Source: Capronia americana
Taxonomy: Eukaryota; Ascomycota; Eurotiomycetes; Chaetothyriales; Herpotrichiellaceae
Direction of reading: 5' to 3'
Length of the DNA: 64,000 nucleotides
NCBI GenBank assembly: GCA_016110215.1
Contig: JADWQD010000002.1
Coordinates: 1,364,001-1,428,000, forward strand
The notes under the pieces were generated by a model. The model ran no database searches. It had not been told where the DNA came from and was given only the letters and a program-made list of their open reading frames with translations. This document shows positions 33,072 through 44,233 of the stretch, piece by piece; position 1 is the first letter of the stretch, and each line of letters starts with the position of its first letter. The position numbers and the translations under genes were made by a program.

Positions 33072-34114
33072 TGAGATGAGCTAGAACGCCGCGATAAGGC
33101 TGAACAACACCACGTTGGAAATTCACCGCATTTCGAAGAAGCCTAGCCCTGCGTCCCGGAGTGACCAAAAAATTTGGGCTGCCAGATTAGGCTCAGATAG
33201 GATAGGACACCTTAGTGGAATGGTATCAGCGTGCTACGAAACATGCAAATGAATTGGTGCGGGATCAGCATTATACCCGGCAGCATAGCGAGGCGTCCAT
33301 GTATTTCGGGAATTGAATTTTGCTCTCGGATTGGAGCATTGTGACAAAGACCCAAGTTGCGTCGATGGTGACCGAGGCGAATCTGATCCGAGTCAGGAGA
33401 GCTTAGCGGAACATATCACAGTGCATAGAGCACTAACAGGCGTGCTGACCCATGGATTGAAAGCGGAATGGACCGTTGAGAGTGTCCCCAGGACACACCA
33501 TGAATTTGCCCATGATGTCCTGCTGGTCTAGACCGCCTGAAGTAAGCACATGCGTATGCAATTGCGCTGCAATGCTCTGCTTCTTACCATGTACATTCCC
33601 GAGCTGAAACGACAACTCTAGCACACTCAATCTGCTCCTGCTCGTAGCCTCAAATTTCATCCAGGGGCAGGGGCAAGACTTGAGACTTCGGCACGTCTTC
33701 GGGCGAGGGAGTGAAGGAAATGATCATCAGCCAAAACCTGCAGGACTGCCAGGTGCGAATTTTTCCGGAAGTAGAGACAGTTCAACGCTGAAGGTATCAT
33801 TTTGTGAGTATGAGCGGACATTCATGCGTCTTCTATCACATCTGCGATGCGACGCAGGCGCTCAGGGCATTGTCCACAGAAATCTCACCCACTCGAGTAG
33901 CTCTGCCTTGCTCACCACCGCCCCAAAGCAATAAAGACGTGTCTGTTGGCGCCGCAAGTGCCTTTCCACGATTGGTAGCAGATCTCGCTCATATCAACAG
34001 GCGAGCTGGCCAGTTAAATTTAGCATCACTTGACTCGTTGTTGCTCCATCACTCCCGATCAGTTGCAGCTGAGCAGCCCCACAGTACAGACCCCACACCA
34101 CTCTGCCAGTTCGT
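33072..34114. other. Intergenic between convergent RdRP and L21
   Basis: 1.04 kb of shared 3' flank. Only short frames; nothing recognisable. Confidence 0.4.
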
Positions 34115-34921
34115 TTAGATATGCGTGTCGTACGGTTGAGGCGCCAGACTCTCGACCTCGCTGAAGTCGACGGTGCGGGAGCCCCGGGGACCCAGAGGCA
34201 TGCGCTTCAGTTGGACGGATTCACCCTTCGCCTTGGCCTCGCGGCGGCGTTGGGCATTGGACTTGACCCTGGTCAGGACTATACATGGATGGAAAGAGAG
34301 ATATGGTCAGCATATGACTTCGGGAAGCGATTTCTCCTTTTGGCGCCAAAAATTCCAGAACTCCCAAACATTGAGACATCGTGCAACTCAGTGTTCGAGG
34401 TAGAAGCTGGGTTGTGTGAGAACTTACACTCCTCTCTCGATCTCGAGTGCGTGATGTGTTCGACGCGGACGTTCACTCGCTTCTCGATGTATCGGTTGCC
34501 GACTTTCTTGTAGATGATGACGCCGACGGCGGATTTCGTCACGTTGTAGATGACGCCCGTCTTGCCGTGGTAGACCTTGTAGGGCATCTATTTGGCCGGC
34601 TAGATCAGCGTGTGCTCTTTTTATTTCCACTTCTGTTTGTCTCCTCCTTTGGGATTTGAAGTAGGCTCCGGTTGGGATTGAGATTGGGATTGGGATCTGT
34701 CCACGTACACCCTTCTGGACGGCACCGTTGGCCTTGATGTCGACAATGTCACCCACTCGGTAAACTTTCATGTACGTGCCCAGAGCGATCATGCCCTACG
34801 AGCGCAGCGTCAGCCGTCTAGAGTTCCTCGCACAATTTTCTTCGACCGTTCGTACCTTCTTGCGGTGCTGGCGGCTGAACGCATAGCGCGTGCCGGATCG
34901 CAGACCTGCGGAGTGACCCAT
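34115..34921 (-). CDS. rpl21: 60S ribosomal protein L21 (eL21), four exons
   Basis: Structural protein of the large cytosolic ribosomal subunit. Exons 34921-34856, 34795-34709, 34587-34428 and 34278-34115 give 158 residues, about the usual 160. The product reads MGHSAGLRSGTRYAFSR in exon 1, GMIALGTYMKVYRVGDIVDI in exon 2, MPYKVYHGKTGVIYNVT with RVNVRVEHI in exon 3, and EEF-LTRVKSNAQRRREAKAK after the last intron. All junctions are GT-AG, and the last acceptor (TATAG) is the one that keeps the family sequence. The gene is divergent from ribosomal protein S9 with 296 bp between the ATGs. Confidence 0.97.
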
Positions 34922-35217
34922 TGCGACGGATGAGATCGAGGAGACGTTTCGGTGGTGGTGGGATTAATGGTCGCTGCGCAATTCAGGATATTTCGCAGTG
35001 TGCTGTCGTGTGGTTGTGCCCGGTGCAGTTGCCCTCGGAAAACGCCAAGGCTGGACCCACAAATTGGTTTGTGCGGCCAAGACTGCGAAAGCCCACTCAA
35101 ACTGGACGCACGGCATTTTCACCACAACCTCAAATCGCAAACCGCAACTTCTACCACCTCGACAACTGGACTCTCGATTGCGTCGACCACCTCGATTGCG
35201 CATACTCTGTTGCAATC
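34922..35217. promoter_or_regulatory. Shared divergent promoter of L21 and S9
   Basis: A 296-bp interval between the two start codons, so both ribosomal genes must be driven from overlapping elements. No TATA box is seen on either side. A CCAATTT/AAATTGG sequence occurs at about 35060, and the S9 side is CA/CT-rich up to the ATG. I do not see a clean telobox (AACCCTA) or Homol-D (CAGTCACA). Confidence 0.6.
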
Positions 35218-36086
35218 ATGGCGCCGCGGTCCTACTCCAAGACCTATAAGGTCCCTCGTCGACGTAAGCATTGCCCTCGATCTCGATTGACGTCTGCAGA
35301 ACAGCTGGACTGACATTATTCGCAGCCTTCGAATCTGCCCGTCTGTACGTCTGAAAAAATCATATCCTGGCCACTGAGCATCAGCTTGCCTGTGCTTCAT
35401 GTCTGAGATACCCATCCTGACCTCTGCGCCCACAGTGATTCCGAACTCAAGATCGTTGGCGAATATGGCCTGCGCAACAAGCGTGAAGTCTGGCGCGTCC
35501 AGCTGACTCTGTCCAAGATCCGTCGTGCTGCTCGGTATGCTATGAGAACCCCCCTTCCCTTCAGGCCTGTCTGCCTGCGTATATGCCTCTGAGAGTAGCG
35601 CATTGTTGCTGCTCCGGAGAGGGCCCCACATACACTGCAGTTTACTGATATGGTCCATGTACATGCAGTCAACTCCTGACCCTCGACGAGAAGGACCCCA
35701 AGCGCCTCTTCGAAGGCAACGCCCTCATTCGCCGTCTCGTCCGCGTTGGCGTGCTCGACGAATCGCGCATGAAGCTCGATTACGTGCTCGCACTCAAGGT
35801 CGAGGACTTCTTGGAGCGCCGCCTGCAGACCTGCGTGTACAAGCTCGGCCTGGCCAAGTCGATCCACCACGCCCGTGTGTTGATCAAGCAGCGCCACATC
35901 CGTGTCGGCAAGCAGATCGTCAATGTCCCCAGCTTCGTCGTCCGACTCGACAGCCAGAAGCACATCGACTTCGCCCTGACGAGTCCGTTTGGCGGTGGCC
36001 GGCCCGGTCGTGTTAGGAGGAAGAAGGCCAAGGCCGCGGAGAAGGGTGACGGCGGTGATGAGGAGGGCGGCGAGGATGAGGAGTAG
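35218..36086 (+). CDS. rps9: 40S ribosomal protein S9 (uS4), four exons with a 19-bp microexon
   Basis: Small-subunit protein needed for early 40S assembly and decoding accuracy. Exons 35218-35263, 35326-35344, 35436-35534 and 35669-36086 give 193 residues. The second exon is only 19 bp and codes PFESARL between KVPRR and DSELKIVGEYGLRNKREVWR. The third ends KIRRAAR and joins QLLTLDEKDPKRLFEG. The S4 RNA-binding domain is clear (ERRLQTCVYKLGLAKSIHHA then RVLIKQRHIRVGKQI). The acidic/Lys-rich tail ends GGEDEE, as in other fungi. Divergent from L21. Confidence 0.97.
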
Positions 36087-36606
36087 ATTCGGTCCCGTCA
36101 TGACACCGTCGATTGTGGGAGGTGATCTAGTGTCCCTGGCAGGCCTGACGGTCACGATACTGGTTGACCTGAGCGGATTGAAGCGATCTTGAGACCAATG
36201 CTCAGCGGAAGGAAAGCGAGCATGCACGACACGGAGCCGTGCGAATGGTCGTCAAAGTCACAGTCAAGTCAAGTCAAGTCAAGTTGATGACATTCGCAGC
36301 AATGGCATCAACAAAATTCAGGAAGTCCAAAAGCTGGTCTCCATTTCAGCTAGTGATAGCGAGATAAGAGAAGACCGACCGGACCAGGTCCCTTCCAAAT
36401 CAGAGTCCGTCATACATACATTACGATAGACGGGCGTGTCTCATTTCCTATCCTCTACTTTGGGGTATCATTGTGTTCCTGACCATGTCCGTGTCCGTTT
36501 TCATTTTTGCATTGGGTTCATCGCGAACCATAACGCTGCTTCATTTTCCGTCACATAAAGTCCATGTTTGTCTCGTAACTGCATCTCACGCCCGCATAAC
36601 CCAAGT
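36087..36606. other. Intergenic between convergent S9 and Sos7, with a pentanucleotide repeat
   Basis: 520 bp of shared 3' flank. Positions 36262-36284 are (AGTCA)n, about 4.6 units. Nothing else noted. Confidence 0.6.
36262..36284. repeat. (AGTCA)n microsatellite
   Basis: Perfect run of 23 bp in the S9 3' flank. Confidence 0.9.
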
Positions 36607-37551
36607 CTACGTGACCCTACCTTCCACACCCATATCCACTCCCACCCCCAACACCCCCTTCATAACACTCTCACTAGCGCGATACCAGCGGCCCAGCTCC
36701 TCCATCTCATCCCTGCCGCCTTGTTCTTCTCTCCTCCGTCTCCCCTCCACGGCCAACCGCGTGGCTTCATTCCGCCTCCTCTCCAACTCGGCCAACTCAC
36801 GGTCCATCCGCTCCACGTCCCGCACCCGCCCCGGCATCTGGGCCTGCAGATCGGCAATCAGTTGGTCGATCTCAGCGTTCCTGGCCCTCTGAGCCGCGAG
36901 GGCCTCCTCCGTGCCGGCCAACGACATCTTCATCCTCGGATCGGACGTCCGTTCGTCGTGCTCGTCACCGCGGCGGGCGGCAATCTCGGCGTGTAATCTC
37001 TGGATCTGCTGCCTCAGCTCCTCGATCTCGAGCGGTACGCGTTCCAAGACACCCATGTCCGCGTTCACGGCGTCGTAGCGCAGCGCGACGTCCCGTGCCC
37101 GCTCCTCCATAGCGGCGACCAGGGCGTCGACTTCCGCCTTCTTAGCCTGGAGGTCCTGCTTCATGGTCGCCAGGTTATGCTCGAGCGCGAGATTGTCGCC
37201 ATGGCTGACGAGCAGGGGCGGGTCGCCCACGATACTCCGTAGGTATTTCTCCTTGGTGACTTGTTCGAGGTAGCTGAAGCGGAGCTTGGAGAACAGGTCC
37301 TTGTAGTGCGTCAGGTCGGCTGCCAGGGTCGCCGGCGTGAGGGCCAGGGAGGAGGAGGAGTCGACTTCTGAGTTTGAGAACGGGTCCGATGGGCGGGGTG
37401 GGGCGGGAGAGGATGCCTGAGGCTGCTGAGTTTCCCGTGGTGATGCGGTTATGGGCTCCGCGAGCGCGAGGATCGAGAGTGGTTGCGCGGCTTGTTGGGC
37501 GCGCAGCGTCGCGAGCGTGGAGGAGTAGTCGACGGGTGGTGACATTGTCAT
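36607..37551 (-). CDS. Kinetochore protein Sos7-like coiled-coil protein, single exon
   Basis: A 314-residue, mostly helical protein. After a Ser/Pro-rich N-terminus comes DLFSKLRFSYLEQVTKEKYL with RSIVGDPPLLVSHGDN, which I recognise as the conserved block of Sos7, an outer-kinetochore protein that works with Spc7/KNL1 in fission yeast. The rest (about residues 120-290) is a long coiled coil rich in Glu, Arg and Leu, interrupted once by a short RRGDEHDERTSD loop. Length is a little above S. pombe Sos7. The first ATG is 37551; a second is two codons in. Role in chromosome segregation is inferred from the family. Confidence 0.75.
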   Translation of the reverse strand: MTMSPPVDYSSTLATLRAQQAAQPLSILALAEPITASPRETQQPQASSPAPPRPSDPFSNSEVDSSSSLALTPATLAADLTHYKDLFSKLRFSYLEQVTKEKYLRSIVGDPPLLVSHGDNLALEHNLATMKQDLQAKKAEVDALVAAMEERARDVALRYDAVNADMGVLERVPLEIEELRQQIQRLHAEIAARRGDEHDERTSDPRMKMSLAGTEEALAAQRARNAEIDQLIADLQAQMPGRVRDVERMDRELAELERRRNEATRLAVEGRRRREEQGGRDEMEELGRWYRASESVMKGVLGVGVDMGVEGRVT

Positions 37552-39106
37552 TCTAGCCGGCGAGGTATCGTGTGCGATTGGTGATGATACGCTGCTGCGG
37601 TCGGTGACAGGTGCTGTGTTAGCTGATTGGAGACTGTGATGCCTTCTGCATATGTATGGGACTTGCGCCCGGAGAAATGGCGAGCTACATAGTGACGATG
37701 TCCAGATGTAAACAAAGGTCTGTATCCGAAGTTTTGCCGGCCCTGTTCAGCCTTGCGGTCTTGTTCCATGGACAGAGACGATACCGAATACACAGTCTTC
37801 CAGTTTCTGATACAGTAGGAACGGGATGTTCTACCTGACCGGCCGATAAAACGCCAAGTGCACAGCGACCTTGCGCCGCATGCTCCTATTGCGACAAAGA
37901 CTGCGATGTGATACCGGGACAACGCTGTGCTCAGTGGAAGTGGCAGATACAGCATCTGTGCAAGCCTACGCACGCCGAGATGTATGGCCGCAAATTTCTC
38001 CTAAATGAATCACAGACTCTTACCATTCACAATGCTGCCATCCTATATAAAACTACCCAAGCATATTCTCCGTATCACAGTGATCCCATTTGTGCGATTG
38101 GGTTGATAGCAACAGCGTTGCAGTTAGACATGTGCCACAGGAAGGAGCTTCAGGATGCGAATCTTCTAGTTTTTCCTTTTGAGGGAGTCGTACTAGGATA
38201 AGTATCGGAGATAGTCGAGATCTTGAAACGAGGAGTCCACGGCTGACTGCTCACCAATTGGACGCCGTACGTTGTCCATTAGCCTGCCCGGTAAGAAACA
38301 ACGACTCGGAAACGAGGCAATTGCAACCCAATCTCGGTCGATCCGTGATGTCGATTTCTTTGGGTGTAATGAAGGTAGCCGAATACCTTGACAGCGTCTC
38401 AACTAGATTTGAACTTCAATCAAAAGTAGAGCCGAGAGACAGTTGGGGAGGTCATATAAACAAGCTACCCGTTGCAGTCGGTCAACAGTGGCCAGCAATC
38501 CCGGGCCGCTGTGTTGTCCGGTTAGACAGAGGATCGTTTGCTGAGCGGTCCCAGCAGTCATCACGAGGGCAGGGAGAAGCGCAAGTAAGAACGTCGACGA
38601 AATGAGAACGTCACATCTAGCGTGATGAAGGAAAGACCAATGCCAGCAAGGGAACAAACAATGTAAGCGGAGCCTGTATGTGAAGCGTCAAGTGCCTGTT
38701 TGAGGCTGGGCAGGAGAAAATTGAGTTGCCATCCAACCGATTCCGTTACACGACCCGGACTTTGGGAAGGGCCATTTGCCCTCGCTGTCGTTGGTAGTAA
38801 ATGTGTAGTAAAGCCGGTAAAAGGCCTTCGAGCCCATCTGACGGGCTCCCTTCAAGCTCGGGAGGCGTCTATTTCCGCTATGTTGAAGGGTGTCTTCATA
38901 TCGTACAGAATCAGAGCTGGGTATCGTTGTCACCCAGGACTAGGCATCCTCTCCGTGTTATACGCCGATCCCAGGCGCCAATTTACATGCAAGAAGTACT
39001 TCATCGAGAATCACACCCACAAAAGCTCCTCCTGTGTGGGTTACATGGTACTGTACAGTGTCGTCAGAGCGGTCGAGGGTGGTTGCTGAGCGAGCAACGC
39101 TTGATA
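37552..39106. other. 1.55-kb gap; Sos7 promoter and carrier 3' flank
   Basis: Plus-strand frames at 38258-38605 and 38700-39089 begin at non-ATG codons in part and show no family features. I see nothing else here. Confidence 0.4.
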
Positions 39107-40331
39107 TTATGAAGTCGTTCCGAAGAGCCGCAAGACAATCTCGTAAGTGGAGAACATGATCGCCGCACTGGGCACAGCCCGAAGCAGGTGCGGTGTCATG
39201 CCTCCGTACAGCCCCGCCAAGCCTTCTTCTTTAGCGACCATGCGGAAGCACTGGATCAACCCGGTGTACTTCATTGTGGGTCTTCCTGTCTCTGAGATGA
39301 CGGTCGGGGCCTGCCGTAACCTCGTCCTCACGACCTCGTGCGGGTATGTGATGACAGCGGCGAACAACTTCGCACTGGCTGCTGCGCCGAACTTGCCTCC
39401 GAATTCCTCCACGTTGTCGAGCATGGTTCGTTGGTAGCCAGCGGCCGCCAGTCGTCGGGCTTCTCGCCTGGCCAGGGCCAGCTTCATCCGCTCATACAGG
39501 ACCCATTGCAGTGTGGATTCGGTGACACCAAGGTATGACGCTGACAGACCTCGATACAAGCCTCGAAAGCCCTCGTGTCGGACAGTCTGCCTGATACAGT
39601 CCCAGCTATTCTTGTACTGTCGTCCCCTGAGAGGGTCATTACTCGCGTTGTTCTTGTCCAGTTGCAGCCTTGTCTTCACCACCCAGATAGGATTGGTCGC
39701 TGTACCCGTCGCAACACCAGCAGTCGCGGCCGCTAGAAGATGAACGCTCCAGGCGTTCTCTCGTCCCTCCGGGTTCAGGTAGTTGTTCAAAATTCTCTTG
39801 CCGTTCCCATAGACGAAGAAATTGATACTTCTTGCCGGAACCACACCAATCAGATTTGCACCGAGACCGCGAAACAGCGCTCTAAAGCCTTCATGCTGAT
39901 ATATCGAATTAAGCAGTTGGATGGTCTCTGCAATGTGGAAGTATGCGGCTCGAGGGACGGAGGTGAGGGTGACTTTCTGCGGTACATGATGTTGGGCGTG
40001 CAGTTGTCTCAGCTGCGACTGGTAGAAGTCTGATTGTAATCGGGTCTTGAGCACATCGAGAGGAGAGGTAAGGGTCGCAGCCGCCATGCCACCGAGCCTA
40101 TACATTGTCAGTGTTCATCCAGTGTCTCAATACTTCAGTGCGCGCATACCCTCCGGCAACAAAATGAGCCCAAGGCTTAACCTTGGGCCCATCCTCTGTC
40201 ACCGTAGCCGTACTGCCATTGTGTTCTACTGGAACAACTTGTCCAGTCTCTCTAGGCTGCGGGATGAGGTTTTCTTCTCCTCTGGTCGTGGTACCCTGGA
40301 AAGGCTTGGGCGTCGCCGCAGGAAAAATCAT
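39107..40331 (-). CDS. Mitochondrial carrier, Rim2-type pyrimidine nucleotide transporter, two exons
   Basis: Inner-mitochondrial-membrane carrier of 390 residues. Exons 40331-40150 and 40097-39107 are joined across a 52-bp intron (GTATGC...ATAG), giving HFVAGG-LGGMAAATLTSP. The three family repeats each have their Px[D/E]xx[K/R] motif: SPLDVLKTRLQSD, NPIWVVKTRLQLD (the usual acidic residue replaced by Trp, as in Rim2/SLC25A33-36) and YPHEVVRTRLRQA. Intervening conserved pieces include EGFRALFRGLGANLIGVVPA, RSINFFVYGNGKR and EEGLAGLYGGMTPHLLRAVP. Yeast Rim2 imports pyrimidine nucleoside triphosphates for mitochondrial DNA and RNA synthesis. The 65-residue hydrophilic N-terminus is normal for this subgroup. 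Confidence 0.93.
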
Positions 40332-40820
40332 ACGTCTCGCTTGATCTTCGGGGTCGGGGGCTGTACAATTCTGTCAGAAAAGGCCTCGGATACGAATAAG
40401 TTGTACAATCAAGAAAGGAACGGAATGATTAGTCTGGAGCACGAAGAGCGAGTGACGATAACGGTACTTGGAGTTGCGAGGCAAGTCACTTGATGGAAGA
40501 CGGCATGGAAATTTTGGGTCGGAGCCGGAAAAACTCAGCATCCGCAAAAGTCACGTGGGACCTGTTACTCCCTGCAATTTCAGCTGGGAGCCGCAGGGAG
40601 CCGTCATCTCTGCCTGTCGCTGCACAATAAATCGATGTCGACCTCGGTAGAACCGCGAACATCTCTTAAAGACTGCCCCGTGCGTGGAAAAGAAACAGCC
40701 GAGTTACTTGTACGTCGTTCTGCGCGAAGGAAGATGCCACGCAAACCAGCTCCAATATCCGAGGTTGGCATGGACTGAGGGTTACTGTACAACCACCGAG
40801 TAATTACATATCCGCCAAGA
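40332..40820. other. Intergenic; carrier promoter and nitrilase 3' flank
   Basis: 489 bp between two minus-strand genes. No recognisable element. Confidence 0.4.
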
Positions 40821-41972
40821 TCATCTTCCACCGGAACTTACTTGATCCCTGCACTTTGTCTTTCCACCGGCAACTTTCTCAGAGACCTTCCCCGGACTGG
40901 GAAGGGATTCATCTTGAAGCTGGACAGGCTCGTGTCTCTGCCGATTGACTTGCAAAGAGAATACGTCGAATCTCTGGTATCCTCCGACAACGTCATGATA
41001 CTGCTTGCCTTCTATGCACTCGTTCAAATCCAGATCTGCAAAGAGGATTGCTTCCTTATCCGTTACCACGCTCTGCCCATCAACCTGTTCGTTGGTCGCG
41101 AGATCTAATGCCAAACAGTCGTCGACAGTCCTGCCCGTCGGGTCCAGGAATTGACTCGCCGCCCGAGGGTAGCTTGCGAGCTTTCTCAGCATCACTTCGG
41201 GCGAGTCGGTCATTCCAGCAATTTCACCCATAGCTGCTTCATCGAGATGGCCCGCGCTCATGATGCCAAAGCATTTCGCTTCAAAACAATGCGCAGCAGC
41301 TCGAGTACGGTTCGCGGCGATATTGTCATAATTGCGACTTTCTTTCTTGGTCGAGGCCGCATCAGGGGGGGCATGATCTAGAGGGCGTGTTGGCCAAATA
41401 GCCGGCCAGCTGGAGATGTGGACTTGCTCGCCCTGTGCCATGAGAGCATACCTCGCCAGCGGATTCGTGTTCTCGCCGCAGATCAAGGCCCCGATCCTTC
41501 CATATTTGGTCTCTGCAACACGTAGACCGTGGCCGTCTCCAGGCGACCACGTGAGCTTCTCGTAGAACGTGGGCATTAATTTGCGATGGTGGACCAGGAC
41601 CTCCCCATCCTCTCCGATGATCAAGTTCGTGTTGAACAGCGTCGCCGAGCTATACCGTACTTTTTCGGATATGCCGAGACTCACTGTGACGCGGGCATTG
41701 CGCGCTGCTTGACGAATCTCGGAGATCTCATCTCCGTCCACATACACGGACTCCTGTACCATGCGTTGAAAGAACAGGTGAGTCTGTGTCGGCGGAAGTA
41801 GCGAGGACCACACCGGAAAGCCAGGGATTGCAGATTCGGGAAAGACCACCAGGTTCGCCGAATGCTGGGCTGCGGTCTCGATGCAGGTGATGGTCTTCTG
41901 CGTTGTCCGTGCGGCAGACAGAATGTGAGGCGAGATGTGGCAAACGGCGGCCCTCAGCGTCGGTAACGCCAT
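40821..41972 (-). CDS. Nitrilase (carbon-nitrogen hydrolase), single exon
   Basis: Cytosolic enzyme of 383 residues hydrolysing nitriles to acids and ammonia. The catalytic triad is intact: Glu46 in VVFPESAIPGFP, Lys131 in LVHHRKLMP and Cys165 in GALICGENTNPLARYALMAQ. The CGENTNPL form of the cysteine motif and the end pattern FADLDLNECIEGKQYHDVVG mark true nitrilases of the plant/bacterial/fungal type rather than amidases or Nit1/Nit2. The ATG at 41972 fits the family start (LRAAVCHISP); the frame stays open upstream but lacks an ATG. Substrate (aromatic or aliphatic) is not decided by sequence. It is divergent from the acyl-CoA dehydrogenase, with a TATA-like box about 88 bp upstream. Confidence 0.93.
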   Translation of the reverse strand: MALPTLRAAVCHISPHILSAARTTQKTITCIETAAQHSANLVVFPESAIPGFPVWSSLLPPTQTHLFFQRMVQESVYVDGDEISEIRQAARNARVTVSLGISEKVRYSSATLFNTNLIIGEDGEVLVHHRKLMPTFYEKLTWSPGDGHGLRVAETKYGRIGALICGENTNPLARYALMAQGEQVHISSWPAIWPTRPLDHAPPDAASTKKESRNYDNIAANRTRAAAHCFEAKCFGIMSAGHLDEAAMGEIAGMTDSPEVMLRKLASYPRAASQFLDPTGRTVDDCLALDLATNEQVDGQSVVTDKEAILFADLDLNECIEGKQYHDVVGGYQRFDVFSLQVNRQRHEPVQLQDESLPSPGKVSEKVAGGKTKCRDQVSSGGR

Positions 41973-42420
41973 GATACAGCGTGCCGCACAGAGCTGAGCA
42001 CTGACGTCTCGGGCTCCAAGACCCAAAAGGGCTTCCTACCGAGCTGGACTGGTCAGTATATACAGCCACGCGCCCGGTCATACGACGAGTAACCTGATAA
42101 TCCGGGGTACTGTACAGTAATTGGAGTAGTGCACCACGTCCGTCTCCAAGCAATCGGAAGACCAGCCCCCCGGAAACAATGCTGCGGTCAGTCAATGCTG
42201 ACCAGACTCGGAGACTTCAGCCTCGGCTCTCGGAATATGCGAAGAGTAACCGTCCCAACCGTCTCCAAGCTTAGTTCTAACATTTGCTCTGATCACTAAA
42301 TCCAGACCTCAGTTACCGTGTATATATCCATCTTCTGAATCTGGGCCATTATTGTCTCGCTCCACATCGACATTGACTTCTCCAGGTTTTCTCCAGCTCT
42401 GAACAAGTCGATCACACAAC
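41973..42420. promoter_or_regulatory. Divergent promoter of nitrilase and acyl-CoA dehydrogenase
   Basis: 448 bp between start codons. A TATA-like GTATATAC at 42057-42064 serves the nitrilase, and TGTATATATCC at 42319-42329 serves the dehydrogenase. Between them lies a 12-bp direct repeat, CCGTCTCCAAGC, at 42140-42151 and 42259-42270. A CCTCGG hexamer sits at 42221-42226; this is the FarA/FarB fatty-acid response core in Aspergillus nidulans, but one hexamer is expected by chance about every 2 kb. Confidence 0.5.
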
Positions 42421-44233
42421 ATGTCGGTTCCTTACCTCCTCAACAGCGCCACCGGGCCTGTCTCCGCCTCCGAGAAGATCCCGGTGATCGCTAAGCCTTT
42501 CGTCAGCGAGCGGGCAAAGAAAACCTTGGACCTGGTAAGTTGCATCTCTCTATCGACGATTTGGTGCGTTTCTTCCGTGGCGTCAAGCGGCGAGAGCAGT
42601 AGCGAAGAACACAAACCCGTGAAATCACAAGAAGTTGTGGGGGAAAAACAAGGAACCACAGTTCTCCAAAGCTCTCAGAGCTCTGTATCCATTTATTCAG
42701 TCTCCCCTTCAGATAGCAGAGGAGGACAGAGCGAATGCCCTGAAAGTGTCTAGTACCAACCAACCGTCTCATTTTCATAGGTCGAACGCTTCGTCGAAGA
42801 AGATTGCATCCCCGCCGACGCCGTGTTCGCGCAACAAATCAACGAAAAGGGCCATGACCCGGTCTCCCGCTTCGACTCTCACCCGCAGGTCATCGAGGAT
42901 CTCAAGGCCAAGGCCCGCAAACTGGGCCTCTGGAACATGTTCCTCCCCAAGAACCACTTCAAGGAAGGTGCCGGGTTTTCGAACCTCGAGTACGGCCTTA
43001 TGGCTGAGTACTTGGGCAAGTCCGTGACAGCAAGCGAGGCGTGTAATTGCGCGGCCCCGGACACGGGCAACATGGAGGTTTTCGCCAAGTACGGCACGGA
43101 GGAGCAGAAGAAGCAGTGGCTGGGCCCGCTCTTGAACGGCGAGATCAGGTCAGCGTTCTTGATGACCGAGCCGCAAGTGGCAAGCAGCGACGCGACCAAT
43201 ATCGAGCTGGACATGAAGAAGGATGGAGATTACTACGTGCTTAACGGCCAGGTATGTGCGCTCTCTGTCTTGACGTCTTGTCTCGACCGGAATCAGTGTG
43301 ACTGACAGCATGAAGAAATGGTGGTCCAGCGGTGCCGGTGACCGCCGCTGCAAGATCTACATCGTCATGGCCAAATCAGACCCGACCAACAAGAACATCT
43401 ACCGACAACAGTCGGTCATTCTCGTGCCGGCAGATACCCCGGGTGTGACGATCGAGCGTATGCTCTCGGTCATTGGATTCGACGACGCGCCCCACGGCCA
43501 CGGCCATATCAGTTTCAACAACGTCCGTGTGCACAAGAGCAACCTGATCCTCGGCGAGGGGCGTGGATTCGAGGTTGTCCAAGGCCGTCTGGGCCCCGGT
43601 CGTATCCACCACGCCATGAGATCCGTTGGTGCTGTAAGTGCTATTTCTCCCCGCGTTCTACTTCTGCTGCTCTCTCTGGACGTAAACTGACTGAGCCGCC
43701 AACCCCGCCAGGCCGAGAAAGCATTGGAATACTTCCTCGCCCGCATGAACGATCCCCAGAGACGCCCTTTCGGCAAGAACCTTTCCGAACATGGCATCAT
43801 GCTCGAACGCGTCGCCCGCTCACGCATCGAAATCGACTCTTCGCGCCTTTCCGTCCTCAACGCCGCCATTAAAATCGACCAGTCCAACGCCAAGGATGCG
43901 CTGAAGGAGATCGCCGAGGTCAAGGTCCAAGTCCCCAACATGCTCCTGGACGTCCTCGACCGCGCTATTCAAGCTTATGGTGGCGCCGGTGTCTCGCAAG
44001 AGACTCCTTTGGCGGCTATGTGGGCGAGCGGACGGACAATGAGGATTGTGGACGGTCCTGATGAGGTGCACATGCTGCAGCTGGGCCGAAACGAGAACAA
44101 GCGCGGCGCGGCTCTGTTGAAGAAGATCGAGGCGCAGAAGGCCAAGTCCCGGGACTTGCTGAAGCAGTATGGACTGCAGGCAAAGGATCCCCTGGAGCTG
44201 AAGCGCGTGAGCGGTGGGCAATCCAAGTTGTAG
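42421..44233 (+). CDS. Acyl-CoA dehydrogenase (ACAD10/11-like), peroxisomal PTS1, four exons
   Basis: FAD enzyme for the first step of fatty-acid beta-oxidation. Exons 42421-42534, 42781-43251, 43316-43633 and 43712-44233 give 474 residues. Splicing produces KTLDL-VERFVEEDCIPAD, YVLNGQ-KWWSSGAGD and MRSVGA-AEKALEYF. Hallmarks are FLMTEPQVASSDATNIE (flavin/substrate-loop region), GFDDAPHGHGHISFNNVRVH, LGPGRIHHAMRS and QAYGGAGVSQETPLAAMWA near the C-terminus. The protein ends in SKL, a canonical type-1 peroxisomal signal, so it probably acts in peroxisomes. The second intron must use an AAG acceptor at 43313-43315, because the CAG seven bases earlier breaks the frame. The first intron (246 bp) is unusually long for this window. 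Confidence 0.95.

Noticed and set aside
35397..36227. 276-codon minus-strand frame over ribosomal protein S9
   Set aside because: It is the antisense shadow of GC-rich S9 coding DNA and crosses two of its introns; no family features.
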